Below, piece by piece: positions 1-8,422 of a stretch of 64,000 nt of DNA; position 1 is the stretch's first letter, and each line of letters starts with the position of its first letter. The stretch lies in the NCBI RefSeq assembly GCF_003076455.1, contig NZ_CP020918.1, positions 1,364,001 to 1,428,000 on the forward strand, read 5' to 3'. The notes under the pieces were generated by a model. It had not been told where the DNA came from, did not search any database, and saw only the letters and a list, made by a program, of their open reading frames with translations. A program made the position numbers and the translations under genes. The stretch is from Flavobacterium faecale (GTDB lineage Bacteria; Bacteroidota; Bacteroidia; Flavobacteriales; Flavobacteriaceae).

Positions 1-557
1 AAATTGTTGATGTACTGTTTCCTATCATCGGGAAAATGATAAAAAAGTACATTCAGCAGGAAATGAAAATCTTGACAGAGTCCATCAACAATCAATTACA
101 GAATACGTTTTCGTTTAAAAAGATCAGCAGAAAATTTAAATCAATATTTTCAGGCGCTTCTGAAAGTGAAATAATTTTAAGTGAGCTAAATAAATCTAAA
201 ATTGAGCAAATTTTTATTATCGAAAAAGGCTCGGGCTTATTGTTGTCAAGCACCTCAAATGAAGGTAGTATCGACAGGGATATGATTGCTGGAATGCTTA
301 CTGCTATTAAAAGTTTTGTAGAAGATGCCTTTTTAAAGAAAGATCAGAATCTTGAACTTATACAGTATGAATTGTATAATATTCATATTCAAAATTTTGC
401 TTCTTATTATATTGCCGTTGTTGTCTCTGGTGTTTTTGATACTAATTTTAAAAATGAATTAGAAGATAGTCTTTTTGATTTTGCGTCAAAACACATAAAT
501 AAAAATATATCAAACAGTGCGTATATCACTGAAAAATTAAAAGAATTGATTAAATGA
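1..557 (+). CDS. C-terminal part of OmpA/roadblock-type envelope protein (5' truncated)
   Basis: The reading frame is open from base 3 and runs through the ATG at 36, so the gene begins before the window and that ATG is probably internal. The visible start reads DVLFPIIGKMIKKYIQQEM, then an amphipathic stretch, then KIEQIFIIEKGSGLLL and RDMIAGMLTAIKSFVEDAF. From memory this is the layout of a conserved domain in large bacterial OmpA-family proteins: a 'VLFPVMG..IRKAI' segment followed by a roadblock/LC7-like alpha-beta domain. Roadblock folds commonly regulate small GTPases, and the next gene encodes one, overlapping by 4 bases (ATGA). I infer a GTPase-regulating platform, possibly anchored in the envelope by the missing N-terminal part. 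The family assignment is by pattern only. Confidence 0.65.
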   Translation, partial: IVDVLFPIIGKMIKKYIQQEMKILTESINNQLQNTFSFKKISRKFKSIFSGASESEIILSELNKSKIEQIFIIEKGSGLLLSSTSNEGSIDRDMIAGMLTAIKSFVEDAFLKKDQNLELIQYELYNIHIQNFASYYIAVVVSGVFDTNFKNELEDSLFDFASKHINKNISNSAYITEKLKELIK

Positions 558-1039
558 GTATTTCTAAAAAAATAGTTCTCGTAGGCCATTTTGGTGTAGG
601 TAAATCATCTTTAATTAGACGATTTGTCCAAAATGCCTTTTCAGAGGATTATATAGTAACCATAGGAGTTCAAATTCATAAAAAGGAAATAGTCGTAAAC
701 AATACGAATTTGACCTTTATCATTTGGGATGTCGAAGGGAAGGACGACTTAGAAAAAATTAGACAGTCCTATTTATTAGGAACTTCTGGTTTTATATACG
801 TTATAGATCCTACTCGAGATTCAACCTACATTAATCTTGAAAGAGAGATTGACTTTATACATCAAAATTTTCCAACATCCTCGGTGGTTAAGGTAGCTAG
901 TAAGGCTGATCTTATTGATGAAGAGGTTTTTATAAAAGAGTTGTCTGCAAATAATTTAGCTGTAGACTTTTTATCGAGTGCAAAAACAGGTAAGAATGTC
1001 CAAGAAATATTCGAAAAACTTGGTCTAAATTTAATCTAG
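554..1039 (+). CDS. Rab/Ras-like small GTPase
   Basis: A 161-residue protein that is just a Ras-fold G domain. G1 is GHFGVGKSS at residues 11-19. The switch I threonine sits in VTIGV. G3 is WDVEG with D59 and G62. G4 is SKADL, with Ser for the usual Asn/Thr, and G5 is SSAKTG. The position of catalytic Gln61 of Ras is a lysine (K63, just after the G3 glycine), so intrinsic hydrolysis may be slow and rely on a partner. No lipidation motif or membrane segment is visible, so it is probably cytosolic. The start ATG overlaps the upstream stop in ATGA, and the downstream kinase starts 2 bases after its stop, so the three genes are very likely cotranscribed and translationally coupled. The GTPase assignment is firm; the pathway is unknown. 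Confidence 0.9.
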   Translation: MSISKKIVLVGHFGVGKSSLIRRFVQNAFSEDYIVTIGVQIHKKEIVVNNTNLTFIIWDVEGKDDLEKIRQSYLLGTSGFIYVIDPTRDSTYINLEREIDFIHQNFPTSSVVKVASKADLIDEEVFIKELSANNLAVDFLSSAKTGKNVQEIFEKLGLNLI

Positions 1040-1041
1040 TT

Positions 1042-2571
1042 ATGAACGAATCTAATGCTATTTACAACTATTTTCTAAATAGAATTCAAACTATCGAATT
1101 AACAAAAAAGGGAACTGTTGTTGCCTCTAATAATTTATTTTTTAAGATTAACAAGGGACAGGCTGTGAATGAAATTCATCCGTTCTTTGAAATTGTAAAT
1201 GATATTATTGCATCGGATAATGAAGAGATTGTTTTTGACACCATACAATTAGATTTTTCTGATCAAGTGATCATTAGTGATATTGTAATCTATACTGGAA
1301 ACAAAAAAGTTAATCCCGTAATTTTGATTTACGATAATACTAAGAGTTATGATATCGTTCAAGAAACTACGCAACAAAAGAATGAGGTATTTATAGCTGA
1401 TTTTTTCAAAACTCAAAAGCTACTTAAGAGCCAAGAAGAAAAGGAATTGAAAAATGAATTTTTGGCCGGAATTACAGATAGTCTAAAAACACCCATTTCA
1501 TCTATTTCGGGGCTTTTAGAATTGTTTGAAAAAAGTAATCTAAACTTCGATCAAAAAGGATTGCTAAAAGTCATTAGGACTTCCATGTCCCATTTAAATA
1601 GATTGACTAATGATGTTCTTGATCTCACGAAATCTGAAATGGGTAATTTGAATATCGAATTAAGTTCATTTGATTTTGATGATTTAATTGAAGATATAGA
1701 GAAGTTATTTTCGAATAAATTCTTGCTGAAAGGAATTGCTTTTAAAGTAATCAAATCAGATAGAATACCTCGCTTTTTAATAGGTGATAGAGCAAGAGTT
1801 TTGCAGATAATGGAATACCTTCTTGAAAACGCTTATAAATATACAAATGAAGGCGAAGTTATTTTTGAAGTAAAAATCGATAATAGTGGTAACCCAAAAA
1901 AAATTGGATTATTATTTGTTGTTAGCGATACTGGAGTAGGATTTGATGACACTATAAAAGAGCAATTATTTAAAGGGTTTAAGAGAATCAATGAACAAGA
2001 TAAGGACCGCATAGGAATGGGCCTTGCTGTAGTTGGTAATTTGATACAATTATTGAACGGAAGTGTAAAGGTGGAATCAAAGCCAAATATAGGTTCAACA
2101 TTCAGTGTTTTTATGCAATTCAATATTGATCTAAATCTGGACACAAAAGCGACAACTAGCAACCTTCCATTCAAAAAACGAGAGATTCGAAAAAAATTAA
2201 GTATACTACTTGTTGATGACAACGAAATAAATCAGCTTGTATTGATGAAATTGTTAATCAATCACCAAGGATTTTTTATAGACATCGCTACTAATGCTGA
2301 ACAAGCCATGAACATGGTTCTGAAAGATTCTTATAACTTGGTATTTGTTGATTTAAATTTGTCAGCTAATAATGGTTTTAAAACAATTGAGCTAATTAGG
2401 GCTAATGAAGAACCAAAAATAAAAAAGCTTCCAATTGTAGCATTTACAAGCTATGAAGGCGAAATGGAAGTAAAAAAGTGTAAGCTTTTAAAAGTGAATG
2501 AATACATGGTCAAGCCCTATACTAATCAAGAACTTTTTGAAGTGATTTATAGCGTTTTGGATATTAAATAG
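1042..2571 (+). CDS. Hybrid histidine kinase/response regulator with degenerate H-box
   Basis: 509 residues. The first ~135 show no recognised sensor domain or membrane segment. A HisKA-like segment follows (about 135-200), then a HATPase_c domain with the N-box (YLLENAYKYT), G1 box (VSDTGVGFDD) and G2 box (RIGMGLAV), and a C-terminal receiver domain (about 388-505). The receiver looks intact: acidic pair VDDNE, phospho-acceptor D437, threonine in AFTS and K491. The H-box reads FLAGITDSLKTPI; the invariant histidine is replaced by D146 (codon GAT, 1477-1479). Autophosphorylation in the usual way should therefore be impossible. The protein may be a pseudokinase scaffold, or the receiver may be phosphorylated by another kinase. 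It is the last gene of the roadblock-GTPase operon, followed by a terminator. Confidence 0.88.
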   Translation: MNESNAIYNYFLNRIQTIELTKKGTVVASNNLFFKINKGQAVNEIHPFFEIVNDIIASDNEEIVFDTIQLDFSDQVIISDIVIYTGNKKVNPVILIYDNTKSYDIVQETTQQKNEVFIADFFKTQKLLKSQEEKELKNEFLAGITDSLKTPISSISGLLELFEKSNLNFDQKGLLKVIRTSMSHLNRLTNDVLDLTKSEMGNLNIELSSFDFDDLIEDIEKLFSNKFLLKGIAFKVIKSDRIPRFLIGDRARVLQIMEYLLENAYKYTNEGEVIFEVKIDNSGNPKKIGLLFVVSDTGVGFDDTIKEQLFKGFKRINEQDKDRIGMGLAVVGNLIQLLNGSVKVESKPNIGSTFSVFMQFNIDLNLDTKATTSNLPFKKREIRKKLSILLVDDNEINQLVLMKLLINHQGFFIDIATNAEQAMNMVLKDSYNLVFVDLNLSANNGFKTIELIRANEEPKIKKLPIVAFTSYEGEMEVKKCKLLKVNEYMVKPYTNQELFEVIYSVLDIK

Positions 2572-2650
2572 CCTATTTCATAAAGGAAGATTAAAAGTGA
2601 GAAGGCTTTAGCTACCCGCAGCATACATACATGTAAAACGACAAAAAAGT

Positions 2651-2684
2651 AAAGTTGTAATAGTTTCTATTGCAACTTTTTTTT
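2651..2684 (+). terminator. Rho-independent terminator of the GTPase-kinase operon
   Basis: A 13-bp stem with one G-U pair (2651-2663 with 2667-2679) closes a TTT loop. The 3' arm runs into eight T's. It lies 80 bp after the kinase stop. Confidence 0.85.
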
Positions 2685-2724
2685 ATGGTCATATAATGTA
2701 TAGAGTAGGGTGCTCATTTTCAAT

Positions 2725-2751
2725 TTGGTATTTCCTAAAGTGATATATTTG
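2725..2751 (+). promoter_or_regulatory. Candidate promoter (TTG-N16-TATATTTG)
   Basis: TATATTTG at 2744-2751 is an exact match to the Bacteroidota -7 box TAnnTTTG. A TTG lies at 2725-2727, 16 bp upstream, slightly shorter than the usual spacing. It fits transcription of the gene starting at 2833, downstream of a terminator. Confidence 0.55.
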
Positions 2752-2832
2752 TTCCTTGAGGAAACAAATCTCTAAACTGCACAGGTGTAGTTTATCTCTG
2801 TTACCCCATTAGATCATAAATAAATCATACAT

Positions 2833-3564
2833 GTGAAAAAAAGTACTATTATTGGACTCTTTTTATTATTGCTTTTCCAAACCGCATTTTCGCAAGAAGG
2901 TTCGAATGTACAATTGCGTGGTACAATTAAAACAGTTAATGACTTTGTTAACGAGGTTAATGTAATAAACGAAACGACCAAGGCGACGACTTCGTCAAAT
3001 GAGTTGGGGCAGTTTACTATTACTGCAAAAGTTGGTGATTTACTGGTTTTTACTGCTGTAAATATCATAACAGTTAATAAGAAAATAACCAAGCAAGATA
3101 TCGTATCTGGTTTTATTGATGTTTTTGCCAATCTCAAAACCTTTCCGCTTGATGAGGTTGTGATTCAAGAATCAGCTATTAGTGCCGAAAGTCTTGGTAT
3201 CATTCCTGCGAATCAAAAAAAATATACAGCAGCGGAGAGAAAATTGTATACAGCAACATCTGGGGGAGGAATTGATGGGTTGCTAAATACCATTTCGGGA
3301 CGAAAAGCAATGCTGAAAAAAGAAATTATTGTGGAGTCCAAGGAAACTGCTTTTAACCGTTTGATTTATCTTTTTGAAGATGATTATTATATCAATAAAT
3401 TAAAAATACCGCTAGATTATATCAAGGGTTTTCAGTTTTATTGCGTAGAAGATTCCGAATTAGTTTCAGCTGTAAAATCCAAAAACAACACCTTGATCAA
3501 ATTTTTAATGGTTAATCTCGCTGCAAAATACAATAAGCTAAGCAAAGTGGAAACCACTAATTAA
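2833..3564 (+). CDS. Secreted carboxypeptidase-like regulatory-domain protein
   Basis: A 243-residue protein with a Sec signal peptide (hydrophobic run ending AFSQ) followed by a short beta-sandwich of the carboxypeptidase-regulatory-like type, around residues 25-100, including the typical INETTKATTSSNELGQFTI pattern. The rest (about 110-243) is alpha-helical and unassigned. Such proteins are frequent in the Flavobacteriaceae periplasm or outer membrane, with no established reaction. The start used is GTG at 2833: the ATG two bases earlier is out of frame and stops at once, so this is a real GTG start or a start that overlaps in ATGTG. It is a single-gene unit with its own candidate promoter. 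Function is unknown. Confidence 0.75.
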   Translation: MKKSTIIGLFLLLLFQTAFSQEGSNVQLRGTIKTVNDFVNEVNVINETTKATTSSNELGQFTITAKVGDLLVFTAVNIITVNKKITKQDIVSGFIDVFANLKTFPLDEVVIQESAISAESLGIIPANQKKYTAAERKLYTATSGGGIDGLLNTISGRKAMLKKEIIVESKETAFNRLIYLFEDDYYINKLKIPLDYIKGFQFYCVEDSELVSAVKSKNNTLIKFLMVNLAAKYNKLSKVETTN

Positions 3565-3787
3565 GTAGGAGGGTTTAAAAAACTACAAAAGTAATTTATT
3601 GGTTATCGTTATTGTACCTTAGTGTTTTGGCGAACCTACGCCCATGAGTTTCAACAAATACAATTACATTTTTTAATATTATATGGTTTAAGTGCAAGAG
3701 GTGCTAGGACACAAAATTCTTCTTATTTTTAACGACAAGTTAAGACCATAATCATTTGGTAAGTCTTATTTTTATTAAAAAAAAAGA

Positions 3788-4645
3788 ATGAAGTGGTTTT
3801 CTGTCTTTAAAAAACGATACTTAGTTTACAGTGTAGTTGGTGCTTATGTTTTATTTTGTCAGTCGTGCATGACCATGCGCATGAGTAAGAAGGAAACGAA
3901 AACTTTTTTTGATACGCACAAAGTGACGTATGTAGATTCTACTCTAATATATCCTGATCACGATATACATTATATACAAACTGGGCAGTCTCAAAATCCT
4001 ACTTTGTTCTTTGTGCATGGTTCGCCAGGCAGTTGGGATGCTTACAAAGACTATATGGTCGATACCTTATTGACTCATAAATACCGAATGATTGCCGTTG
4101 ACCGACCAGGTTTTGGGTATAGTGATTACCGATCTGCTCAAAATCTGCAGGTGCAAGCGCAATGGTTATCCATTTTTATTAAACAACTAAACAATGGGCA
4201 ACCTATTTCTTTGGTGGGACACTCAATGGGTGGGCCGGTGGTAGTAAAATTGGCAACTTTAGATCCAGAGGCGTATGATAATCTTGTTATTTTGTCTGGA
4301 GCATTAGATCCAAAAGTTGAAAAACCCGAAAAGTGGCGTAAAATTTTCATGGCTTTCCCATTAAAGTATTTGGTGCCAGGAGCTTTACGTCCTTCAAACG
4401 ATGAATTGTGGTGGTTAAAAGAGGATTTGAAAACACTTGCACCCGAGCTTCCTAGAATTACAGCAAAAGTCACCATTATTCATGGTACAAAAGATCCCTT
4501 AGTGCCTTATGAAAACATGGCTTACATGCAAAAGGAATTTATCAATGCAAAATCGATGGATACCATTTCGATCAAAGACGCCAATCATTTTATTCCATGG
4601 ACCTACTATGAACGTATTCGAAATGATTTACTTAAACTAAAATAA
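3788..4645 (+). CDS. Alpha/beta hydrolase lipoprotein
   Basis: 285 residues. The N-terminus is basic, then hydrophobic, ending in FCQSC, with C27 as a probable lipidated cysteine, so the enzyme is probably membrane-anchored. The alpha/beta hydrolase fold is evident: oxyanion motif HGSPGS (about 77-82), nucleophile elbow GHSMGG with S146, an acid in HGTKDPLVP and the histidine in DANHF near the C-terminus. The triad therefore looks complete and an active esterase or related hydrolase is likely. The substrate cannot be told from sequence. It is monocistronic, with 220-270 bp gaps on both sides and no obvious partner. Confidence 0.85.
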   Translation: MKWFSVFKKRYLVYSVVGAYVLFCQSCMTMRMSKKETKTFFDTHKVTYVDSTLIYPDHDIHYIQTGQSQNPTLFFVHGSPGSWDAYKDYMVDTLLTHKYRMIAVDRPGFGYSDYRSAQNLQVQAQWLSIFIKQLNNGQPISLVGHSMGGPVVVKLATLDPEAYDNLVILSGALDPKVEKPEKWRKIFMAFPLKYLVPGALRPSNDELWWLKEDLKTLAPELPRITAKVTIIHGTKDPLVPYENMAYMQKEFINAKSMDTISIKDANHFIPWTYYERIRNDLLKLK

Positions 4646-4794
4646 AATATTGCAATAGTTAGTCCTATTTGAAAGAGGTTTTATTCCTAGATTTTCTGTT
4701 GATAGGCTGCTTTTTTTATCGAAAATTAATTCGAATAAAATGCTTTGGTTCTTAACTTATAGTAGTAGTATGTGGTTCAAATAGTTAGAGAGAC

Positions 4795-4814
4795 TCCACA
4801 ATCTCTGTTGTGGA
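4795..4814. promoter_or_regulatory. Inverted repeat upstream of the alcohol dehydrogenase
   Basis: Perfect 7-bp arms TCCACAA and TTGTGGA are separated by 6 bases, about 75 bp upstream of the -7 box of the dehydrogenase gene. There is no T-tract, so it is an operator candidate rather than a terminator. This is inference only. Confidence 0.3.
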
Positions 4815-4885
4815 ATCCGCAACTTTTAACAACTGTTGAAGGTTTGATTTATATAATTCTTAACAATTATCCTTTAGCCGTTGCG

Positions 4886-4893
4886 TAATTTTG
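4886..4893 (+). promoter_or_regulatory. -7 box TAATTTTG for the alcohol dehydrogenase
   Basis: Exact match to TAnnTTTG, 23 bp before the ATG at 4917. No well-placed -33 TTG is visible. Its position argues against a start upstream of it, such as the TTG at 4881. Confidence 0.55.
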
Positions 4894-4916
4894 AATTTCT
4901 AAAACAACACATTATT

Positions 4917-5966
4917 ATGACAGCAATAAAAGCTTACGCGGCATACGACGCAGAGACGCCTTTGAAGCCTTTCGAATTTGAAAGAAAAGAAATTGGTGAG
5001 AAGCAAGTACAAATAGAGATTCTTTACAGTGGTGTTTGCCACTCTGATATACACACTGCAAAAGGTGATTGGGGACCTGCGATTTACCCATTGGTACCAG
5101 GACACGAAATAGTGGGTAGAGTCACTGCCGTTGGTAGTGCAGTATCAAAATTTAAAGTTGGTGAACTTGCAGGTGTAGGTTGTTTTGTAGATTCATGCAG
5201 AACATGTCCAAGCTGTCAAGCAGGTGACGAGCAACTATGTGACGAAGGTATGGTGGGAACATACAATAGCTATGAAAGAGGAACAAATATTCCACATTAC
5301 GGAGGGTACGCCACTAGTATCACTGTTGACGAAGAGTTTACTTTACATGTTTCAGACAAACTTGAGTTGTCTGGTGTAGCGCCATTATTGTGCGCAGGTA
5401 TCACTACTTACTCGCCTCTACGTCGTTTAAAAGTGGGTAAAGGTCATAAAGTTGGGGTTTTGGGTCTTGGTGGTTTAGGTCATATGGCAGTAAAATTTGC
5501 AGCTTCATTTGGAGCAGAAGTAACAATGTTGAGTCATTCGGCATCTAAGGAAGCTGATGCTAAAAAATTGGGTGCTCACCATTTTGCACTTACTTCTGAT
5601 GATGAGGTTATGGCTTCACTAGCTAACAAGTTTGATGTAATTTTAAATACTGTTTCGGCGGAGCACGATTACAATGCTTATTTGAATTTATTAAATACCA
5701 ACGGAACAATGATTATTGTTGGGATTCCTAATTCACCAGCAATTATTCCTGCTGCTACTTTGGTTATGAAAAGAAGAAGTATCATGGGAAGTTTAATTGG
5801 TGGAATTGCAGAAACTCAAGAAATGTTGGATTATTGTGCCGAACACAATATTACTGCAGATGTTGAATTAATCAATATGGATTACATCAATAAAGCCTAT
5901 GACCGTATGAACAAAAGCGACGTTAAATATCGTTTTGTAATTGACATGGCTTCATTAAAAGCATAA
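4917..5966 (+). CDS. NAD(P)-dependent zinc alcohol dehydrogenase (YahK/cinnamyl-alcohol type)
   Basis: A 349-residue medium-chain dehydrogenase. Catalytic zinc ligands are C41 (GVCHSD) and H63-E64 (PGHE), with a third cysteine near 171 (PLLCAG). The structural zinc site is complete: C94, C97, C100 and C108. The Rossmann motif GLGGLGHMAVKFA follows. The domain order and the ITTYSPL segment fit the YahK/CAD branch, which reduces a range of aldehydes with NADPH; the physiological substrate is unknown. I placed the start at ATG 4917 (MTAIKAYAAYD), because the frame extends upstream only to a TTG at 4881 that overlaps the promoter box. It is a single gene closed by a strong terminator. Confidence 0.92.
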   Translation: MTAIKAYAAYDAETPLKPFEFERKEIGEKQVQIEILYSGVCHSDIHTAKGDWGPAIYPLVPGHEIVGRVTAVGSAVSKFKVGELAGVGCFVDSCRTCPSCQAGDEQLCDEGMVGTYNSYERGTNIPHYGGYATSITVDEEFTLHVSDKLELSGVAPLLCAGITTYSPLRRLKVGKGHKVGVLGLGGLGHMAVKFAASFGAEVTMLSHSASKEADAKKLGAHHFALTSDDEVMASLANKFDVILNTVSAEHDYNAYLNLLNTNGTMIIVGIPNSPAIIPAATLVMKRRSIMGSLIGGIAETQEMLDYCAEHNITADVELINMDYINKAYDRMNKSDVKYRFVIDMASLKA

Positions 5967-6003
5967 ACAGTTTTTTAGCCTTTTACAAAAAGGTTATAGT
6001 TAT

Positions 6004-6044
6004 AAACCCCAAAAGAGTTTTATTAAATTCTTTTGGGGTTTTTT
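6004..6044 (+). terminator. Terminator after the alcohol dehydrogenase
   Basis: A perfect 13-bp stem (6004-6016 with 6029-6041, core ACCCCAAAAGA) and 12-nt loop run into a T-tract. Confidence 0.9.
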
Positions 6045-6120
6045 GTTGATCTAAATTTAAAATTCGCATGAAGTAGATTTTATAATTTAGTTGTATTTTT
6101 AAAGCAAATACAACTATACG

Positions 6121-6774
6121 ATGAAAAAGGCACTACTCTTATTAAGTTTATTGACGTTGTTAAATGGTTGCCAGATTCAATATGATGGTGAGACCAAATT
6201 GGTAGTCACAGGAAAAATTCAGGACGAACTGGGTAAAGCAGTAGTACATCAAAAGGTGGGAGTAACTGTTGGAAATGGTGGTGGATTTTTTTCTAATTAC
6301 GATCAAATATCCTACGGGTTTACAGACGATCAAGGGATTTATACCCTAATTTTTCCTGCACCAAAAGGAGAGTATAGTTTTGATATCGAACTGAATTCAG
6401 ATGATAGTCAATTGCAACAAAAGACAATAATAGCCAAGCAAAGCAATTTTTCGAATTACAAGCTTGATTTAAAAGCTACAACTTTATATTTCAAAAGTTC
6501 TATTACCTCTCTTTCTTTAGTTTTAAAACAATTAGCACCCAGTAAGCAACTGAAAAATGTAGTTGTCGAAGGCATATTTGCTACTCCCTATCTTTATTTA
6601 ACTCCCCAAGTCGACGATAGTATTTATTTTCAGACTTATTATTCGATTATAAAAAATCAGAATGTGGTGCTAAAATATACGGTTGTAGATTATTCGAATG
6701 CAGGTCAAGAAACAAATTTTGTGGTAAGCATTCCGGTTAAGGCTGATGCTGTAGTGTATACGCTAAGCTATTGA
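6121..6774 (+). CDS. Hypothetical lipoprotein with Ig-like/carboxypeptidase-regulatory fold
   Basis: 217 residues. A lipoprotein signal (MKKALLLL...LLNGC) puts the lipidated cysteine at 17. After it comes a segment resembling a carboxypeptidase-regulatory-like beta-sandwich: VVTGKIQDELGKAVVHQKV and the TDDQGIYTLIF 'progress' strand. The C-terminal half is beta-rich and unassigned. It was probably exported to the outer membrane. The next gene encodes a small barrel 90 bp downstream, so the two may be transcribed together. No function can be assigned. Confidence 0.7.
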   Translation: MKKALLLLSLLTLLNGCQIQYDGETKLVVTGKIQDELGKAVVHQKVGVTVGNGGGFFSNYDQISYGFTDDQGIYTLIFPAPKGEYSFDIELNSDDSQLQQKTIIAKQSNFSNYKLDLKATTLYFKSSITSLSLVLKQLAPSKQLKNVVVEGIFATPYLYLTPQVDDSIYFQTYYSIIKNQNVVLKYTVVDYSNAGQETNFVVSIPVKADAVVYTLSY

Positions 6775-6864
6775 TTATATGTAATCGAGCATATCATTGA
6801 ATCACATTTTGAAGGTTCGAATAATACAAGTCGTGCTACAATTCAGCTATAAAAAGAACTAAAT

Positions 6865-7470
6865 ATGAAAAAAATTATCCTGCTAGTTGCATTTATGGTG
6901 CAGTGTTCGTTTGGGCAGACCAAAAAGGAAACGGCTATCTTTAATTTTGATCCCGAATTTAATTTTTATGCAAGCATCCCGAATGATTTTGGAAACACCT
7001 ACCTAGCCGAAGCCAATAAACCTGATTTGGGATTGGGGTTTCAATACAATTTTGTTCAAGCCAAAAATTTCAAGCTAGGTTTTGGGTATGATTTTATATA
7101 CTACAGGGTCACAGATGTAGCACGTGCGGGGAATTACAACAGCAGCCGCTACCATTCATATATGGGTACGCTTGGATATGAATTGAACTTGTCTAAAAAG
7201 TGGCAAATAGAACCGTATCTAGGACTTGGATCGGCGAAATTGAAATTCAAATCAGCATCCAGAAAGTTTGGTCATCAAACTGGTACTGCTTTTAAGTTGG
7301 GTACAAAGGCATCCTATCGGTTGGATAAAACATTTTCAACCTTCGCCGGGATTGAATATGTAAGCGCTCAATATGATGTAAACACTGCGCCTGAGTGGGT
7401 TTCTTTTTATGATCATGCTACAAGGTTTCAAGTAAATTTGGGCGTCAAAATAGAATTCGCATTCCAATAG
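6865..7470 (+). CDS. Small outer-membrane beta-barrel protein
   Basis: 201 residues with a signal peptide ending SFGQ. Alternating amphipathic strands rich in aromatic residues follow (LGLGFQYNF, LGFGYDFIYY, IEPYLGLGSAKLKF, FSTFAGIEYVS), ending FQVNLGVKIEFAFQ. The terminal phenylalanine-rich strand is typical of outer-membrane barrels of the OmpW/OprF-like (OMP_b-brl) size. About eight strands can be drawn. No ligand or partner is evident. It follows the lipoprotein gene on the same strand. Confidence 0.75.
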   Translation: MKKIILLVAFMVQCSFGQTKKETAIFNFDPEFNFYASIPNDFGNTYLAEANKPDLGLGFQYNFVQAKNFKLGFGYDFIYYRVTDVARAGNYNSSRYHSYMGTLGYELNLSKKWQIEPYLGLGSAKLKFKSASRKFGHQTGTAFKLGTKASYRLDKTFSTFAGIEYVSAQYDVNTAPEWVSFYDHATRFQVNLGVKIEFAFQ

Positions 7471-7673
7471 GACCTAATAATCCACGATGGTCTTGTAGTT
7501 TTTTAAACTTGCTGCTGTAGGGCTTAATTATAAAAAGTACATGTAAAGCAAACAAAATAAAGAGATTTATGTTACTAACGTCAAAATCAAAATTGTGGAT
7601 ATTTTGTGATTTTTGTCACCTATAGAACCTTTTTTTTATTCTAAATTTACTAAAATTCAAAATTTAAATACAC

Positions 7674-8279
7674 ATGAAAACAGTTATAGCGAAAGCATTA
7701 TTTAATAGTCACTCTTATGCAGAATACCGCAAACTAGTTTCAGATTTGCTAGTAGACAATAAATCTACCGGTGCTGAGCAGTCTGAGGAGCTTACCAATT
7801 ACAGCAAGCTAAACGATACTCGAATGAATCGTTTGGATAAAACCATTAAACTAGATCCTGACTTTGAAGCTAAAATGAAGCATCTTAAAAAAGAATATAT
7901 TTGGTTGGTATTGTCTGAGGGTTGGTGCGGTGATGCGGCTCAAATTTTGCCTGTATTAGATAAATTGGCTATCGCTTCAGAGGGGAAAGTTGAAATGAAA
8001 GTAGTACTACGTGATGAAAACGAAGAGTTAATGAAATTGTTTTTGACCAATGGCGGAAAAAGTATTCCGAAAGTGATTATCATCGATCAACATACCACCG
8101 ATGTTTTGGTACATTGGGGTCCACGACCTGAGGGAGCATCAGCTTTAATTCAGGAATATAAAAAAGAACATGGAACATTAGATGAAACCGCCAAAACCAA
8201 TTTACAGCTTTGGTATTTGCACGATAAAGGCTTTGCTATTCAAAACGAAATAGTAACAACTATGCTTGAATTTGAATAA
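7674..8279 (+). CDS. Thioredoxin-family protein with single-cysteine WCGDA site
   Basis: 201 residues, no signal peptide, probably cytosolic. The central thioredoxin-like fold has the active-site region SEGWCGDAAQILP. The first cysteine is C85, but the second cysteine of the classic WCGPC is replaced (WCGDA). The cis-proline region KSIPKVIII is present. A single-Cys site cannot perform dithiol exchange alone, so a reductive or scaffolding role through a mixed disulfide is more likely. The family is common in Bacteroidota as 'thioredoxin family protein'. The gene stands alone. The near-consensus -7 box TAAATTTA lies in the 60 bp upstream. Confidence 0.82.
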   Translation: MKTVIAKALFNSHSYAEYRKLVSDLLVDNKSTGAEQSEELTNYSKLNDTRMNRLDKTIKLDPDFEAKMKHLKKEYIWLVLSEGWCGDAAQILPVLDKLAIASEGKVEMKVVLRDENEELMKLFLTNGGKSIPKVIIIDQHTTDVLVHWGPRPEGASALIQEYKKEHGTLDETAKTNLQLWYLHDKGFAIQNEIVTTMLEFE

Positions 8280-8422
8280 GTTAAAATATTCAAAAAAATT
8301 AATACGTTTTTATTTTTTATCTAAAAACATTTCGTAACTTAGTGATTCCCAAGCAAGTCTACCAGTTCTTATTTACTTTTTATGTGTGTTTAGTCATTGT
8401 CAAACTATTAAATACAAACGTC

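Noticed and set aside
4881..4916. Upstream TTG start for the alcohol dehydrogenase
   Set aside because: It overlaps the -7 box TAATTTTG; the family begins at MTAIKAYA.
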